From Pseudomonas sp. R37(2017) (lineage in GTDB: Bacteria > Pseudomonadota > Gammaproteobacteria > Pseudomonadales > Pseudomonadaceae): a stretch of 64,000 nt of DNA. Below are positions 17,422 through 29,376 of this stretch, one piece after another. Under the pieces are notes generated by a model. That model was not told where the DNA came from. It searched no databases and saw only the letters and a list, made by a program, of their open reading frames with translations. Numbering within the stretch: the stretch's first letter is position 1; each line of letters opens with the position of its first letter. Both the position numbers and the translations under genes were made by a program. The stretch is from the NCBI RefSeq assembly GCF_002113375.1, contig NZ_NEHO01000002.1, positions 248,001-312,000 of the forward strand. The letters run 5' to 3'.

Positions 17422-18495
17422 ATGCGTCCAGCCCGTGCCCTTATCGACCTTCAAGCCCTGCGCAACAACTATCGAGTCGCCCGTGAGCTCACGGGGGCCA
17501 AAGCCCTTGCGGTGATCAAGGCCGATGCCTATGGCCATGGCGCGGTGCGTTGCGCCCAGGCGCTGGAAGCCGAGGCGGACGGGTTTGCCGTGGCCTGTAT
17601 CGAAGAGGCGCTGGAGCTGCGAGCGGCAGGCATCCGCGCGCCGATCCTGCTGTTGGAAGGCTTTTTTGAAGCCGACGAGTTGGCGCTGATCGTCGAGCAT
17701 GATTTCTGGTGCGTAGTGCATTCGCTGTGGCAACTCGAAGCCATCGAGAAAGCCTCCTTGAGCAAACCCATCACTGTGTGGCTGAAACTCGATTCGGGCA
17801 TGCACCGCGTGGGGCTGCATCCGGCGGATTACCAGGCGGCCTATCAACGGCTGCTGGCCAGCGGCAAGGTCGCGAAAGTGGTGCTGATGAGCCACTTTGC
17901 GCGTGCCGATGAGCTGCACGAACAGGCAAGCAACGAACAGGTGGCGGTATTTGAAGCGGCGCGCAAGGGCTTGTCCGCCGAGGTCAGCCTGCGCAACTCG
18001 CCAGCGGTGCTCGGTTGGCCGCAGATTCCGAGTGACTGGGTGCGTCCGGGCATCATGCTCTATGGTGCCACGCCCTTCGAAGAAGCCAATGAAGTCGCCG
18101 CGCGCCTGCAACCGGTCATGACTCTGGAATCGAAAGTGATCAGTGTGCGCGAGTTGCCGGCTGGCGAGCCCGTCGGTTACGGCGCCAAATTCATCACCCC
18201 TAAACCGATGCGCATTGGCGTGGTGGCCATGGGTTATGCCGACGGCTACCCGCGTTTGGCGCCGACCGGCACGCCAGTATTGGTCGCCGGGCAGCGCAGC
18301 CAACTGATCGGCCGGGTCTCGATGGATATGCTCTGCATCGACCTGACCGATGTACCGCAGGCCGGTCTCGGTTCGACCGTCGAGTTGTGGGGCAAAAACA
18401 TCCTCGCCAGTGACGTAGCCATAGCCGCTGGCACGATTCCTTATCAGATTTTCTGCAACCTGCGCCGGGTGCCAATGCTCTATTCCGGGGCTTAG
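17422..18495 (+). CDS. dadX: Catabolic alanine racemase
   Basis: Interconverts L- and D-alanine with PLP so that L-alanine can be oxidised by DadA. 357 residues, the usual length. The PLP lysine is Lys33 ([12 protein letters not shown]) and the opposite catalytic base is Tyr253 (PVGYGAKF). The C-terminal GYADGYPR and [13 protein letters not shown] match the family. Called dadX rather than alr because it is third in the dadA cluster. Confidence 0.95.
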   Translation: MRPARALIDLQALRNNYRVARELTGAKALAVIKADAYGHGAVRCAQALEAEADGFAVACIEEALELRAAGIRAPILLLEGFFEADELALIVEHDFWCVVHSLWQLEAIEKASLSKPITVWLKLDSGMHRVGLHPADYQAAYQRLLASGKVAKVVLMSHFARADELHEQASNEQVAVFEAARKGLSAEVSLRNSPAVLGWPQIPSDWVRPGIMLYGATPFEEANEVAARLQPVMTLESKVISVRELPAGEPVGYGAKFITPKPMRIGVVAMGYADGYPRLAPTGTPVLVAGQRSQLIGRVSMDMLCIDLTDVPQAGLGSTVELWGKNILASDVAIAAGTIPYQIFCNLRRVPMLYSGA

Positions 18496-18531
18496 TGCGC
18501 ACGGGTCCAGACCGGAAGTCGCCTCGCTGAG

Positions 18532-18625
18532 CAGGATTCAGGTCAAGGTGTTGTAAATACTGAACGCTGTCGCCATGATAACGCTCACTATTTCAACAAT
18601 CCTGAATCCTGAATCCTGAATCCTG
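18532..18625 (+). repeat. Four tandem 7-bp repeats abutting the pauR ribosome site, with an upstream inverted copy
   Basis: AATCCTG is repeated four times without interruption at 18598-18625. The last G is the first base of the GGAGG ribosome site (18625-18629). CAGGATTCAGG at 18532-18542 is the exact reverse complement of CCTGAATCCTG, which occurs in three registers inside the array. The leader could therefore fold into alternative hairpins next to the ribosome site. Confidence 0.85.
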
Positions 18626-18637
18626 GAGGCGCAAGCT

Positions 18638-19186
18638 TTGGACGTCGGTGAACGACTGCAATCCATCCGTAGGCTCAAAGGCCTTTCCCAGCGTGAGCTC
18701 GCCAAACGGGCGGGTGTCACCAACAGCACCATTTCGATGATCGAAAAGAACAGCGTGAGCCCTTCGATCAGTTCGTTGCGCAAGGTGTTGGGCGGGATTC
18801 CCATGTCCATGGTCGAGTTCTTTTCCGAAGAAATCCTGCAGGAAAAACCGACCCAGATCGTCTACAAGGCCAACGAGCTGATCGATATTTCCGATGGCGC
18901 CGTGACCATGAAGCTGGTCGGTCGGGCGCATCCGAGCCGGGCTATCGCATTCCTCAACGAAATCTATCCGCCAGGTGCCGATACCGGTGACGAGATGCTC
19001 ACCCATGAGGGCGAGGAAACCGGCATCCTGGTCGAAGGAAAACTGGAATTGGTGGTCGGTCTCGAAACTTTTGTCCTCGAAGCTGGCGATAGCTACTACT
19101 TTGAAAGTACCAAGCCACACCGTTTCCGAAATCCGTTCGATGCGCCTGCGCGACTAATCAGCGCAGCCACGCCGGCGAATTTCTAA
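18638..19186 (+). CDS. pauR: XRE-cupin repressor of polyamine catabolism
   Basis: 182 residues. N-terminal XRE HTH (about 5-60: RLQSIRRLKGLSQRELAKRAGVTNSTISMIE) and C-terminal cupin (about 105-178: THEGEETGILVEGKLELVVG, then GDSYYFESTKPHRFRN). Same architecture as E. coli PuuR and Pseudomonas PauR, which repress polyamine catabolic genes and release on binding gamma-glutamyl-polyamine. Start is TTG 18638 (LDVGERLQS read as Met) with GGAGG nine bases upstream; no better ATG exists before the HTH. The ribosome site abuts a tandem 7-bp repeat. Likely targets in this window are kauB and pauB4. Confidence 0.9.
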   Translation: MDVGERLQSIRRLKGLSQRELAKRAGVTNSTISMIEKNSVSPSISSLRKVLGGIPMSMVEFFSEEILQEKPTQIVYKANELIDISDGAVTMKLVGRAHPSRAIAFLNEIYPPGADTGDEMLTHEGEETGILVEGKLELVVGLETFVLEAGDSYYFESTKPHRFRNPFDAPARLISAATPANF

Positions 19187-19356
19187 GAAAAGAGGCGTCC
19201 TGCCAGCATCGCAGAGGCGCCCGGGTCGTTTTTCCGCCGCCGCCCAAGACCCTTGCGACTTTGGGGTTGTTTCAGTGCGACGGGCTTACCGCTATACTTG
19301 CGCCCGCCTGCGAACCGTGGCCGTAGGCGTGACTAGCCACCATTGAGGGTGAACGC

Positions 19357-19791
19357 GTGAACCTAATTATGAAAATGCTGGCTGCACCAGCAACCGTATT
19401 GGCCCTATGGGCTGTCAGTGTCAGCGCTCAGGCTGCGACCAACGACGATATCGCCAAACGCCTTGAGCCAGTCGGCCAGGTTTGTGTTCAGGGTAAAGAG
19501 TGCAAGGGCATGGAAGTGGCCTCTGCCGCTGGCGGCGGTGGTGGTGCGAAAACCCCGGATGAAGTGATTGCAAAACACTGCAACGCTTGCCATGGTTCAG
19601 GCCTGTTGGGCGCACCGAAAATCGGTGATGCCGCCGCCTGGAAAGAACGTGCCGATCACCAGGGCGGCCTCGACGGCATCCTGGCCAAAGCCATTACCGG
19701 TATCAATTCGATGCCACCTAAAGGCACCTGCGCCGACTGCTCCGATGCCGAGCTCAAAGGCGCCATCCAGAAGATGTCCGGTCTGAAATAA
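19357..19791 (+). CDS. cycB: Cytochrome c5
   Basis: Periplasmic monohaem electron carrier. The 144-residue precursor has a signal peptide (about 1-27, ending SAQA). The haem motif is CNACH (Cys75, Cys78, His79), the probable sixth ligand is Met in INSMPPKG, and two C-terminal cysteines (CADCS) mark the c5 class. GTG start at 19357 has GAGGG 8 bp upstream. An ATG at 19369 is also possible and would shorten the signal peptide by four residues. A clear terminator follows. Confidence 0.93.
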   Translation: MNLIMKMLAAPATVLALWAVSVSAQAATNDDIAKRLEPVGQVCVQGKECKGMEVASAAGGGGGAKTPDEVIAKHCNACHGSGLLGAPKIGDAAAWKERADHQGGLDGILAKAITGINSMPPKGTCADCSDAELKGAIQKMSGLK

Positions 19792-19808
19792 GGCGCTGCA
19801 TCGTTCGC

Positions 19809-19835
19809 AAAAAACCGTCCAAGGACGGTTTTTTT
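19809..19835 (+). terminator. Rho-independent terminator of cycB
   Basis: AAAACCGTCC-AA-GGACGGTTTTTTT, 17 bp after the stop codon. Confidence 0.9.
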
Positions 19836-19859
19836 GTGCCTGTAATTCCGCGCTGCCCC

Positions 19860-19952
19860 CTGTAGGAGCGAGCACGCTCGCGATGGCGTCGTGTCAGTCA
19901 GCACCCATGTTGGATGTGCTGGCCTCATCGCGAGCATGCTCGCTCCTACAGG
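19860..19952. repeat. REPIN doublet
   Basis: CTGTAGGAGCGAGCACGCTCGCGATGG and an inverted CCTCATCGCGAGCATGCTCGCTCCTACAG arm. The left arm has C where most copies have T (GAGCACGCTC). Confidence 0.85.
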
Positions 19953-20050
19953 TTTTGTGGCGGCCGATTGGCATCGACAGGCTGTTCATTGCAGCGAATC
20001 CCCGGCAAGCTCGGTCCAACCCCGCGTCATGGAATGTAAGGGAGGACCTG

Positions 20051-21973
20051 ATGGTGCAGCAGTGTTCTATCGAGCAAGCGGTCGATGACGTGTTGGCGAA
20101 ATTGCCGGCACATATCCACATGGGCCTGCCTCTGGGGTTGGGTAAACCCAACCACTTCGTCAACGCGCTGTACCGGCGCATCGCACAGTTACCCGAGCGC
20201 CAGCTGACAATCTATACCGCGCTGTGCCTGGGGCGCCCGCCCTTGGGTGACGGGTTGCAAAAGCGCTTCCTCGAACCCTTCATCGAACGGGTTTTCGGTG
20301 ATTATCCAGAACTGGATTTCCTCGCCGACCTGCGTCGCGATGACCTGCCGGGCAACATCCACATCCAGCAGTTCTTCATGCAGCCTGGCAGCCTGCTCAA
20401 CAGTGCCACGGCGCAACAGGATTACGTCAGCAGCAACTACAGCCATGCGGCGCGGGACATCAACGCTGCCGGATTGAATCTGGTGGCGCAACTGGTGGCC
20501 AGTCACGTTGAACATCCCGATCGCTTGAGCCTCAGTTGCAACCCGGACATCACCCTCGATCTATTGCCGATGATCGCCAAGCGCCGCGCGGCCGGAGAAA
20601 CCATCCTGATGGTCGGCCAGGTACACAACGATTTGCCGTACATGCCCGGCGATGCGGAGCTGGGCATCGACACCTTCGACCTGCTGATCGACCAGAAGGA
20701 CAGCACCACGCTGTTCTCCACGCCGAACATGCCGGTGGGTTGTCAGGACCACTTCATCGGCCTGCATGCCAGCACCCTGGTGCGTGACGGCGGCACGTTG
20801 CAGATCGGCATCGGTTCCATGGGCGATGCGCTGACGGCGGCGCTGCTGGCGCGACAGGCCGACAGCGACGGGTACAGGGCTTTGCTGGCAGACGTAAACC
20901 TCAGTCACTGGGCACAACTGATCGAGCGCGAAGGTGGCATCGAGCCTTTCGCCAAAGGCCTGTATGGCTGCAGCGAAATGTTCGTCAACGGCTTGCTGGT
21001 ACTGGCGGATGCCGGAATCGTGCGGCGCAAGGTTTACCCGGACGTGACGAGCCAACATCAGGCCAATGCAGGCACCCTCGACGAAGCCGCACAAACCGAC
21101 GGCATCTCGGTGCATGGTGGTTTCTTTCTCGGGCCACGCAGCTTCTATGAGCGTCTGCGCGAGCTGCCGCAACGCAAACGGTGTGAATTCAACATGACCC
21201 GCATCAGCTACATCAACGAGCTTTATGGACAGGAAGAACTCAAGCGCTTGCAGCGTCTTGACGCGCGGTTCATCAACACCGCGTTCACCGTGACCTTGCT
21301 CGGTGCCGCCGTGGCGGATCAGCTCGAAGACGGGCGTGTGCTCAGCGGTGTCGGCGGGCAGTACAACTTCGTGGTTCAGGGGCATGCGCTGCAAGGCGCG
21401 CGCTCGGTGTTGCTGCTGCGCAGCTGGCGCGAGTCCGCAGGCGACGTCAGTTCGAACATCGTCTGGGAGTACGGGCACTGCACAATCCCCCGACACCTGC
21501 GGGACATCGTGGTCACCGAATACGGCATTGCCGATCTTCGCGGTAAAACCGATGCGGCGGTGATTGAAGCCTTGCTCAATATCAGCGACTCGCGCTTTCA
21601 ACAGGGGCTGATCGAGCAGGCGCAGAAGGTCGGCAAATTGCCGAAGGATTTCCGTCTTGATCCGCGCTTTACCGAGAACAGCCCGCAGCGGTTGCAGGGG
21701 ATTCAGGCGCGGCATCCGCAGCTGTTTGCGGAGTATCCGCTGGGTTGTGATTTCACCGGGGTCGAGCGGGATGTGTTGCGGGCGCTGAACTGGCTCAAGA
21801 GCAAGTTCAAGCTGAGCGAGGTGCTGGAGCTGGGCAAGGCTGCGCTGGATGCGCCGGAGCCTGCGCTGTTTTCCGAGCATCTGGAGCGGATGCAGCTGGC
21901 CAACCCGGAGGGACTGAAGGAGGACTTGTATCAGCGCTTGTTGCTCACGGGGCTGAAGGCCACCGAGCAATGA
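20051..21973 (+). CDS. Acetyl-CoA hydrolase/transferase family protein
   Basis: 640-residue protein of the acetyl-CoA hydrolase/CoA-transferase superfamily. The N-terminal half begins HIHMGLPLGLGKPNHFVNALYRR, and TLQIGIGSMGDALTAALL is the glycine-rich CoA loop. The C-terminal domain contains SGVGGQYNFVVQG and VVTEYGIADLRGKTDAA, both hallmarks of the AcetylCoA_hyd_C domain. It has about 100 extra C-terminal residues compared with typical ~500-residue members, an extension seen in this proteobacterial subgroup. Substrates unknown; acyl-CoA:carboxylate transfer is the safest description. ATG 20051 follows GGAGG by 5 bp; the frame is open back to 19883 but runs through the REPIN. Confidence 0.88.
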   Translation: MVQQCSIEQAVDDVLAKLPAHIHMGLPLGLGKPNHFVNALYRRIAQLPERQLTIYTALCLGRPPLGDGLQKRFLEPFIERVFGDYPELDFLADLRRDDLPGNIHIQQFFMQPGSLLNSATAQQDYVSSNYSHAARDINAAGLNLVAQLVASHVEHPDRLSLSCNPDITLDLLPMIAKRRAAGETILMVGQVHNDLPYMPGDAELGIDTFDLLIDQKDSTTLFSTPNMPVGCQDHFIGLHASTLVRDGGTLQIGIGSMGDALTAALLARQADSDGYRALLADVNLSHWAQLIEREGGIEPFAKGLYGCSEMFVNGLLVLADAGIVRRKVYPDVTSQHQANAGTLDEAAQTDGISVHGGFFLGPRSFYERLRELPQRKRCEFNMTRISYINELYGQEELKRLQRLDARFINTAFTVTLLGAAVADQLEDGRVLSGVGGQYNFVVQGHALQGARSVLLLRSWRESAGDVSSNIVWEYGHCTIPRHLRDIVVTEYGIADLRGKTDAAVIEALLNISDSRFQQGLIEQAQKVGKLPKDFRLDPRFTENSPQRLQGIQARHPQLFAEYPLGCDFTGVERDVLRALNWLKSKFKLSEVLELGKAALDAPEPALFSEHLERMQLANPEGLKEDLYQRLLLTGLKATEQ

Positions 21974-21990
21974 CCAGCCACCAAAAACAA

Positions 21991-22083
21991 CTGTAGGAGC
22001 GAGCCTGTTCGCGATGAGGCCGTCACATTCAACATCATAGTTGTCTGTCAGGCCGCCATCGCGAGCAGGCTCGCTCCTACAGG
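21991..22083. repeat. REPIN doublet
   Basis: CTGTAGGAGCGAGCCTGTTCGCGATGAGG and an inverted CATCGCGAGCAGGCTCGCTCCTACAGG arm, between the convergent acetyl-CoA hydrolase-family gene and xpt. The left arm carries GTTCGC instead of GCTCGC. Confidence 0.85.
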
Positions 22084-22102
22084 GGTATTGCGGTGTCGCG
22101 GC

Positions 22103-24741
<2,639 letters not shown>

Positions 24742-25005
24742 AGGTAAATTCAGGAGTCAGTCACGAAATGGGCCGGCATTTTAACAGGCTCAGCGAATTG
24801 TGCTGCTCTGTCCGACTTGTGACGTACCACGCTATCTGTAATTGCCGGTTTTGTTACTTTCACGCAGGATGCGCAACGAATTTGCGGCTAAGGTTCGTAA
24901 TTCCAGATACAAAGGGCTCGTTTTGATAACTGATGTGATTGTCATTAGTTATCGGGACGGCATAATGCCCGTCGCCTACATCTTTGCAGAGTCTAGGGAG
25001 CTAGC

Positions 25006-26679
25006 TTGTCTACGCCTGTCGAACCCTTGCGTTTGCTGCTACTGGCCGAAGAGCCGGCGTGGGCAGCGTTGTTGCGCGAGTGTCTGGCTCCTATGGGGAG
25101 CTCGGCCGTGCTCATCAGCGCGCCGAGTTGGGAGTCGGTCAGCAGCCTGTTCGATGACAACCGCAGTGCGGTGTTGTTGACCATCCCGCAACTTCAACCG
25201 GCGCCGGGCCGTTGCAGCCTGCCGACGGTGTTGCTGCTCGACCATGAGCCGCTGATCCCGCCCGATGGTGTGAGTGACTGGCTGGTGCGCGATCTGCTCG
25301 ATCCCGGGATGTTGCGCCGTTGCCTGCGCCATGTGCGCGAACGAGGCATCCTGGAAAACACTCTGCAACGCCTGGCCGAGCAAGACCCTCTGACCGGCAT
25401 CGCCAATCGCCAGGGCTTCCAGACGCTTTTGACAGCGCGACTGGCGGAAAACGACGGTCGTGGCCTGGCCCTCGGTCATCTCGACCTCGACAATTTCCGT
25501 TACGCCAACGACGCCCTCGGTCATCAGGCCGGTGACCGCCTGATCCTGCAAGTGGTGGCGCGGCTCAAGAGCCAACTCGAGGCTGGCGATCAACTGGCAC
25601 GCCTGGGCAGCGATGAATTCGCCCTGCTGATCGACACCCGCCGCGCTCCCCAGCGTGCCGAATGGATGGCCGAACGTATCGGCGAAGTGCTGGCCGAACC
25701 TTATTGGGTCGATGGTGAAAGCCTGCTGATCGGCTCTAGCCTGGGCATCGCCCACGCCCGGGCCCAGGCCGGTGCGGACCCGCTGATGTGGCACGCGCAT
25801 ATCGCCATGCAGCAGGCCAAAAGCACCCAGGGCTGCACCTTTCACATTTTCAACGAACGCATCAACCGCAATGCCCGCAGCATTGCCGACCTCGAAACCG
25901 AACTGCGCCGGGCATTGCGCCGCGATGAGCTGGAGTTGCACTACCAGCCACGGCTGAACCTCGAAGACGGGCAGATCGTTGGCCTCGAAGCTTTGGTGCG
26001 CTGGCGGCATGCCGAGCGTGGCTTGTTGCCGCCGAGCGAATTCGTGCCGCTCGCCGAGCAAAGCGGTCTGATCGTGCCGCTGGGCTACTGGGTGATTTCC
26101 CGGGCCTTGCGCGACATGCAGGCGCTGCTTGAGCTGGGTTTGCCGCCGTTGCACATGGCGATCAACCTGTCGTTCCGGCAGTTCCAGGACAGTCAGTTGC
26201 TGTCGACCTTGAGTCGCCTGATTGCCGAGCGCGGCGTCGAGGCGCAGTGGCTGGAGTTCGAGCTGACTGAAACCGCCGTGATGCGCCGCAGCGATCTGGT
26301 CAAGCAGACCATGGACGCCCTCGGTCGTCTCGGTGTGCGCTTCTCCCTCGACGACTTCGGTACCGGCTTCTCGTCTTTCGTGCACCTCAACAGCCTGCCG
26401 ATCACCTTGCTGAAGATCGACAAGAGCTTTGTCGGCGGCATGGAGCAACGGGAGGAAAACCGCAAACTGGTCCACGCGATGATCAACCTGGCGCACAACC
26501 TCAACCTCGAGGTGGTCGCCGAAGGCGTGGAAACGCCGGAGCAACTGGATCTGTTGCGAGGGTTTGAATGCGATCAGGTGCAGGGTTACTTGATCAGCAA
26601 GCCATTGCCGTTGGCCGAGCTGGTGGAGTATCTGATGTTCGGCTGCAATCAGCGGCCAGCACTGGAAATCGTGAGCTGA
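25006..26679 (+). CDS. GGDEF-EAL protein, probable cyclic-di-GMP phosphodiesterase
   Basis: 557 residues. N-terminal receiver-like region without clear phosphoacceptor (about 1-115), GGDEF domain (about 120-285) and EAL domain (about 295-550). The diguanylate cyclase signature reads GSDEF at 201-205 instead of GGDEF, and no RxxD inhibitory site precedes it, so cyclase activity is doubtful. The EAL part looks intact: EAL at 328-330, ELTETAVM and DDFGTGFSS at 449 onward. A PDE with a possibly GTP-sensing GGDEF domain is the likeliest reading. Matches the position of PA5295 (ProE) in PAO1, from memory. TTG start with GGGAGCTAG upstream; no earlier ATG fits. Confidence 0.9.
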   Translation: MSTPVEPLRLLLLAEEPAWAALLRECLAPMGSSAVLISAPSWESVSSLFDDNRSAVLLTIPQLQPAPGRCSLPTVLLLDHEPLIPPDGVSDWLVRDLLDPGMLRRCLRHVRERGILENTLQRLAEQDPLTGIANRQGFQTLLTARLAENDGRGLALGHLDLDNFRYANDALGHQAGDRLILQVVARLKSQLEAGDQLARLGSDEFALLIDTRRAPQRAEWMAERIGEVLAEPYWVDGESLLIGSSLGIAHARAQAGADPLMWHAHIAMQQAKSTQGCTFHIFNERINRNARSIADLETELRRALRRDELELHYQPRLNLEDGQIVGLEALVRWRHAERGLLPPSEFVPLAEQSGLIVPLGYWVISRALRDMQALLELGLPPLHMAINLSFRQFQDSQLLSTLSRLIAERGVEAQWLEFELTETAVMRRSDLVKQTMDALGRLGVRFSLDDFGTGFSSFVHLNSLPITLLKIDKSFVGGMEQREENRKLVHAMINLAHNLNLEVVAEGVETPEQLDLLRGFECDQVQGYLISKPLPLAELVEYLMFGCNQRPALEIVS

Positions 26680-26694
26680 GTTGGCCACGGAGCC

Positions 26695-26796
26695 CTGTAG
26701 GAGCGAGCATGCTCGCGATGGTCGTCAACGTTAACGCTGGTTGGCAGATACCCCGCGTCGCTCTCAGGTTCATCGCGAGCTTGCTCGCTCCTACAG
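26695..26796. repeat. REPIN doublet
   Basis: CTGTAGGAGCGAGCATGCTCGCGATGG and an inverted TCATCGCGAGCTTGCTCGCTCCTACAG arm between the convergent GGDEF-EAL and MATE genes. Its core (GTCGTCAACGTTAACGCTGG..GATACCCCGCG) is related to that at 3347-3446. Confidence 0.85.
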
Positions 26797-26802
26797 GGGA
26801 TT

Positions 26803-28206
26803 TCAGTCAGGCTGAGCGATTTCGAAGCGCTGCTCTGGCGTCGCTTCGCGCTTGATCATCCGCTTCATCTTCCACTCAAACCCCAGCGTCAGGCTCACCG
26901 CCGCGCACGCCAGCCCCAGTGCCAGACCCCACCAGACGCCCGTCGGTCCCCAGTCCAGGTGGAACGCCATCCACCACGCGGCCGGTGCGCCAATCAGCCA
27001 ATAGCAACCCAGGCCAACGAGGAACGTGGTCTTGGCATCCTTGAGCCCGCGAATGCAGCCCATGGCGATGGTTTGCGTGCCGTCGAACAGCTCGAACCAT
27101 GCCGCCACCGCCAGCAGGCTCACGGCAAGATTGATGACATCGCGAAACGCCGGGTCGTTGTGGTCGAGAAACAGGCCGACCAACTGGTTTGGCAACAGCC
27201 AGAAGACCATGGCGAAACAGAGCATCGCCGCCGCTCCGAACGCAATGCCAACCCGCCCGGCAAGCCGCGCATCCAGCAGTTGCCCGGCGCCGTAATGCTG
27301 ACCGATGCGCATGGTGATGGCATAGGAAATACCCGCCGGGACCATGAACGCCACGGAAACGATTTGCAGGGCGATCTGGTGCGCGCCCAGTTGCGTGCTG
27401 CCCATCGTGCCCATACACAGCGCGGCGAAGGCAAACAGCCCGACTTCCACCGCATAGGTGCCGCCGATCGGCAGGCCCAGGCGCCACAGCTCCTTGAGGT
27501 ACTGGCGGTTCAGCCGCGACAGGCCCTGACGCAGCGGATAGGCCTCATAAGCCGGATGCCGCCGAATGTGCCACGCCAGTGCAAGCGCCATGAGGTTGGC
27601 GACAATCGCCGTGACCAGCCCGATGCCCATCAGCCCCAGTTTCGGCAGGCCGAACATCCCGGTAATCAGCGCATAGTTGAGCAGGAAGTTAGCCACGGTT
27701 CCGCCCAGGCTGATGACCATCACCGGCGTCGCCCGGCCAATGGCGCTGGTGAATCCGCGCAGGGCCATGAAGCTCAGGTAGCCGGGCAGGGCGAACGGCA
27801 GGAAGATCAGAAACTGCCCGGCCATCTGGACGTTGCTTTCGGTCTGGCCGAACAGCAGCAGCACCGGTTTGAGGTTCCACAGCAGCAAACCGGCGATCAG
27901 TGCCATCAGCCACGCCAGCCACAACCCGGCCTGGGTCAGGCGGGTAGCCCCGACAATATCGCCGGCGCCATGACGGATCGCCACCAGGGTGCCGACCGCC
28001 GCGATCACTCCGATGCAGAAAATCGACACGAACGAATAAGTCGCCGCGCCGAGCCCGCCACCGGCCAGCGCCTCGGGACTCAGGCGCGCCATCATCAGGG
28101 TGTCGGTGAGGACCATCAGCATGTGCGCCAACTGCGAGGCAATCAACGGCCCCGCCAGCCGCAGGATGGCCCAGAGTTCAGTACGTGCTGGATGCTGCAT
28201 GGTCAT
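26803..28206 (-). CDS. MATE-family multidrug efflux transporter
   Basis: Inner-membrane cation-coupled exporter of the NorM/PmpM type. 467 residues with 12 hydrophobic segments in two homologous halves: the N-half begins LRLAGPLIASQLAHMLMVLTDTLMMARLSPEAL, and the C-half contains the equivalent RLGLPIGGTYAVEVGLFAFAALCMGTMG. Substrates cannot be read from sequence; dyes, fluoroquinolones and cationic biocides are typical. The start is uncertain: GTG 28209, ATG 28206 and ATG 28200 are all in frame, with no strong ribosome site. Divergent from a LysR-type gene that may control it. Confidence 0.92.
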   Translation of the reverse strand: MTMQHPARTELWAILRLAGPLIASQLAHMLMVLTDTLMMARLSPEALAGGGLGAATYSFVSIFCIGVIAAVGTLVAIRHGAGDIVGATRLTQAGLWLAWLMALIAGLLLWNLKPVLLLFGQTESNVQMAGQFLIFLPFALPGYLSFMALRGFTSAIGRATPVMVISLGGTVANFLLNYALITGMFGLPKLGLMGIGLVTAIVANLMALALAWHIRRHPAYEAYPLRQGLSRLNRQYLKELWRLGLPIGGTYAVEVGLFAFAALCMGTMGSTQLGAHQIALQIVSVAFMVPAGISYAITMRIGQHYGAGQLLDARLAGRVGIAFGAAAMLCFAMVFWLLPNQLVGLFLDHNDPAFRDVINLAVSLLAVAAWFELFDGTQTIAMGCIRGLKDAKTTFLVGLGCYWLIGAPAAWWMAFHLDWGPTGVWWGLALGLACAAVSLTLGFEWKMKRMIKREATPEQRFEIAQPD

Positions 28207-28358
28207 CACGCTCGATTATCAAGGGAAACAGGAGAGCACCGATTCTCGGTGCTCTGCGCGCTTTGCACAAAGGGATAAAAAGGATGGATAGCATGATTCA
28301 AACTCATGCTGGAGAGTTTCTGCTAGGGTGGGCGAACCCCGCAGTAGGAGCTTTCCCA

Positions 28359-29279
28359 ATGTCCCGTCGTCTTCCTCCCTTGTATGCCCTGCGCGCATTC
28401 GAAGCGGCAGCAAGGCACAGCTCCTTTACCCGCGCTGCCGAAGAGCTGTCGATTACCCAAAGTGCGGTGAGCCGGCATATTCGTACCCTCGAAGAGCATT
28501 TTGCCTGCCGCTTGTTTCATCGCAGTGGCCGCCACCTGCAACTGACCGAGTCGGCACGCTTGCTGCTGCCGGGCATTCGCGAGGGCTTCAGCGCCCTGGA
28601 GCGCGCCTGCAATACCCTGCGCGCCGAAGACGACATCCTGCGCATGAAAGCCCCGTCGACCCTGACCATGCGCTGGTTGCTGGCGCGCCTCAGTCGCTTC
28701 CGTCACCTGCAGCCGGGCAATGAAGTGCAATTGACCAGTGCGTGGATGGACGTCGATTCGGTGGATTTCAACGACGAACCGTTCGATTGTGCGGTGTTGC
28801 TGAGCAATGGACATTTCCCCCCGGACTGGGAGGCGAGTTACCTGTTCCCCGAGGAGTTGATCCCGGTCGGTGCGCCGAACCTGCGGGGCGACCAGCCTTG
28901 GGATGTCGAGCGGCTGACCAATACCGAGTTGTTGCACCCGACGCCAGACAGGCGTGACTGGCGTAACTGGCTGGAGCGCATGGGGCTGGCCGATCAGGTG
29001 TCGCTCAAGGGCGGTCAGGTGTTCGATACCCTGGAGCTGGGCATGATCGCCGCTGCGCGAGGCTATGGCGTGTCCATGGGCGATCTGCTGATGGTGGCGG
29101 AGGATGTGGCCCAGGGACGCTTGAGTTTGCCGTGGCCGACCGCCGTCGCCAGTGGCGAGTGTTATTACCTGGTTTGGCCGAAAACCCGGCCCGGCGGCGA
29201 GCGCATGCGCCGGCTCAGCGACTTTCTGCAAAACGAAGTCCGGTCCATGAAATTGCCGGATGTCGTGCACTTGAACTGA
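28359..29279 (+). CDS. LysR-family regulator (GcvA-like)
   Basis: 306 residues. HTH at about 8-65 (YALRAFEAAARHSSFTRAAEELSITQSAVSRHIRTLEEHF), followed by the LysR substrate-binding fold. The start sequence RRLPPLYALRAFEAAARH is typical of the GcvA/AmpR subgroup. ATG 28359 is used because AGGAG precedes it and it gives the canonical N-terminus; the frame is open further upstream. Divergent from the MATE pump, a common regulator-target arrangement. Effector unknown. Confidence 0.9.
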   Translation: MSRRLPPLYALRAFEAAARHSSFTRAAEELSITQSAVSRHIRTLEEHFACRLFHRSGRHLQLTESARLLLPGIREGFSALERACNTLRAEDDILRMKAPSTLTMRWLLARLSRFRHLQPGNEVQLTSAWMDVDSVDFNDEPFDCAVLLSNGHFPPDWEASYLFPEELIPVGAPNLRGDQPWDVERLTNTELLHPTPDRRDWRNWLERMGLADQVSLKGGQVFDTLELGMIAAARGYGVSMGDLLMVAEDVAQGRLSLPWPTAVASGECYYLVWPKTRPGGERMRRLSDFLQNEVRSMKLPDVVHLN

Positions 29280-29376
29280 AACGATGAAGGCGCGGCAAAG
29301 GCGGCTTCAGGCTATCTCCCCCATTGGATCTCGATAGGCTGCATGGTGAATATTCATCACCGCTTCCTGTCGGTAC

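Noticed and set aside
24842-25180. 112-residue frame before the GGDEF-EAL gene
   Set aside because: Overlaps the true start in another frame and lacks motifs; the region is the divergent rep / GGDEF-EAL promoter space.
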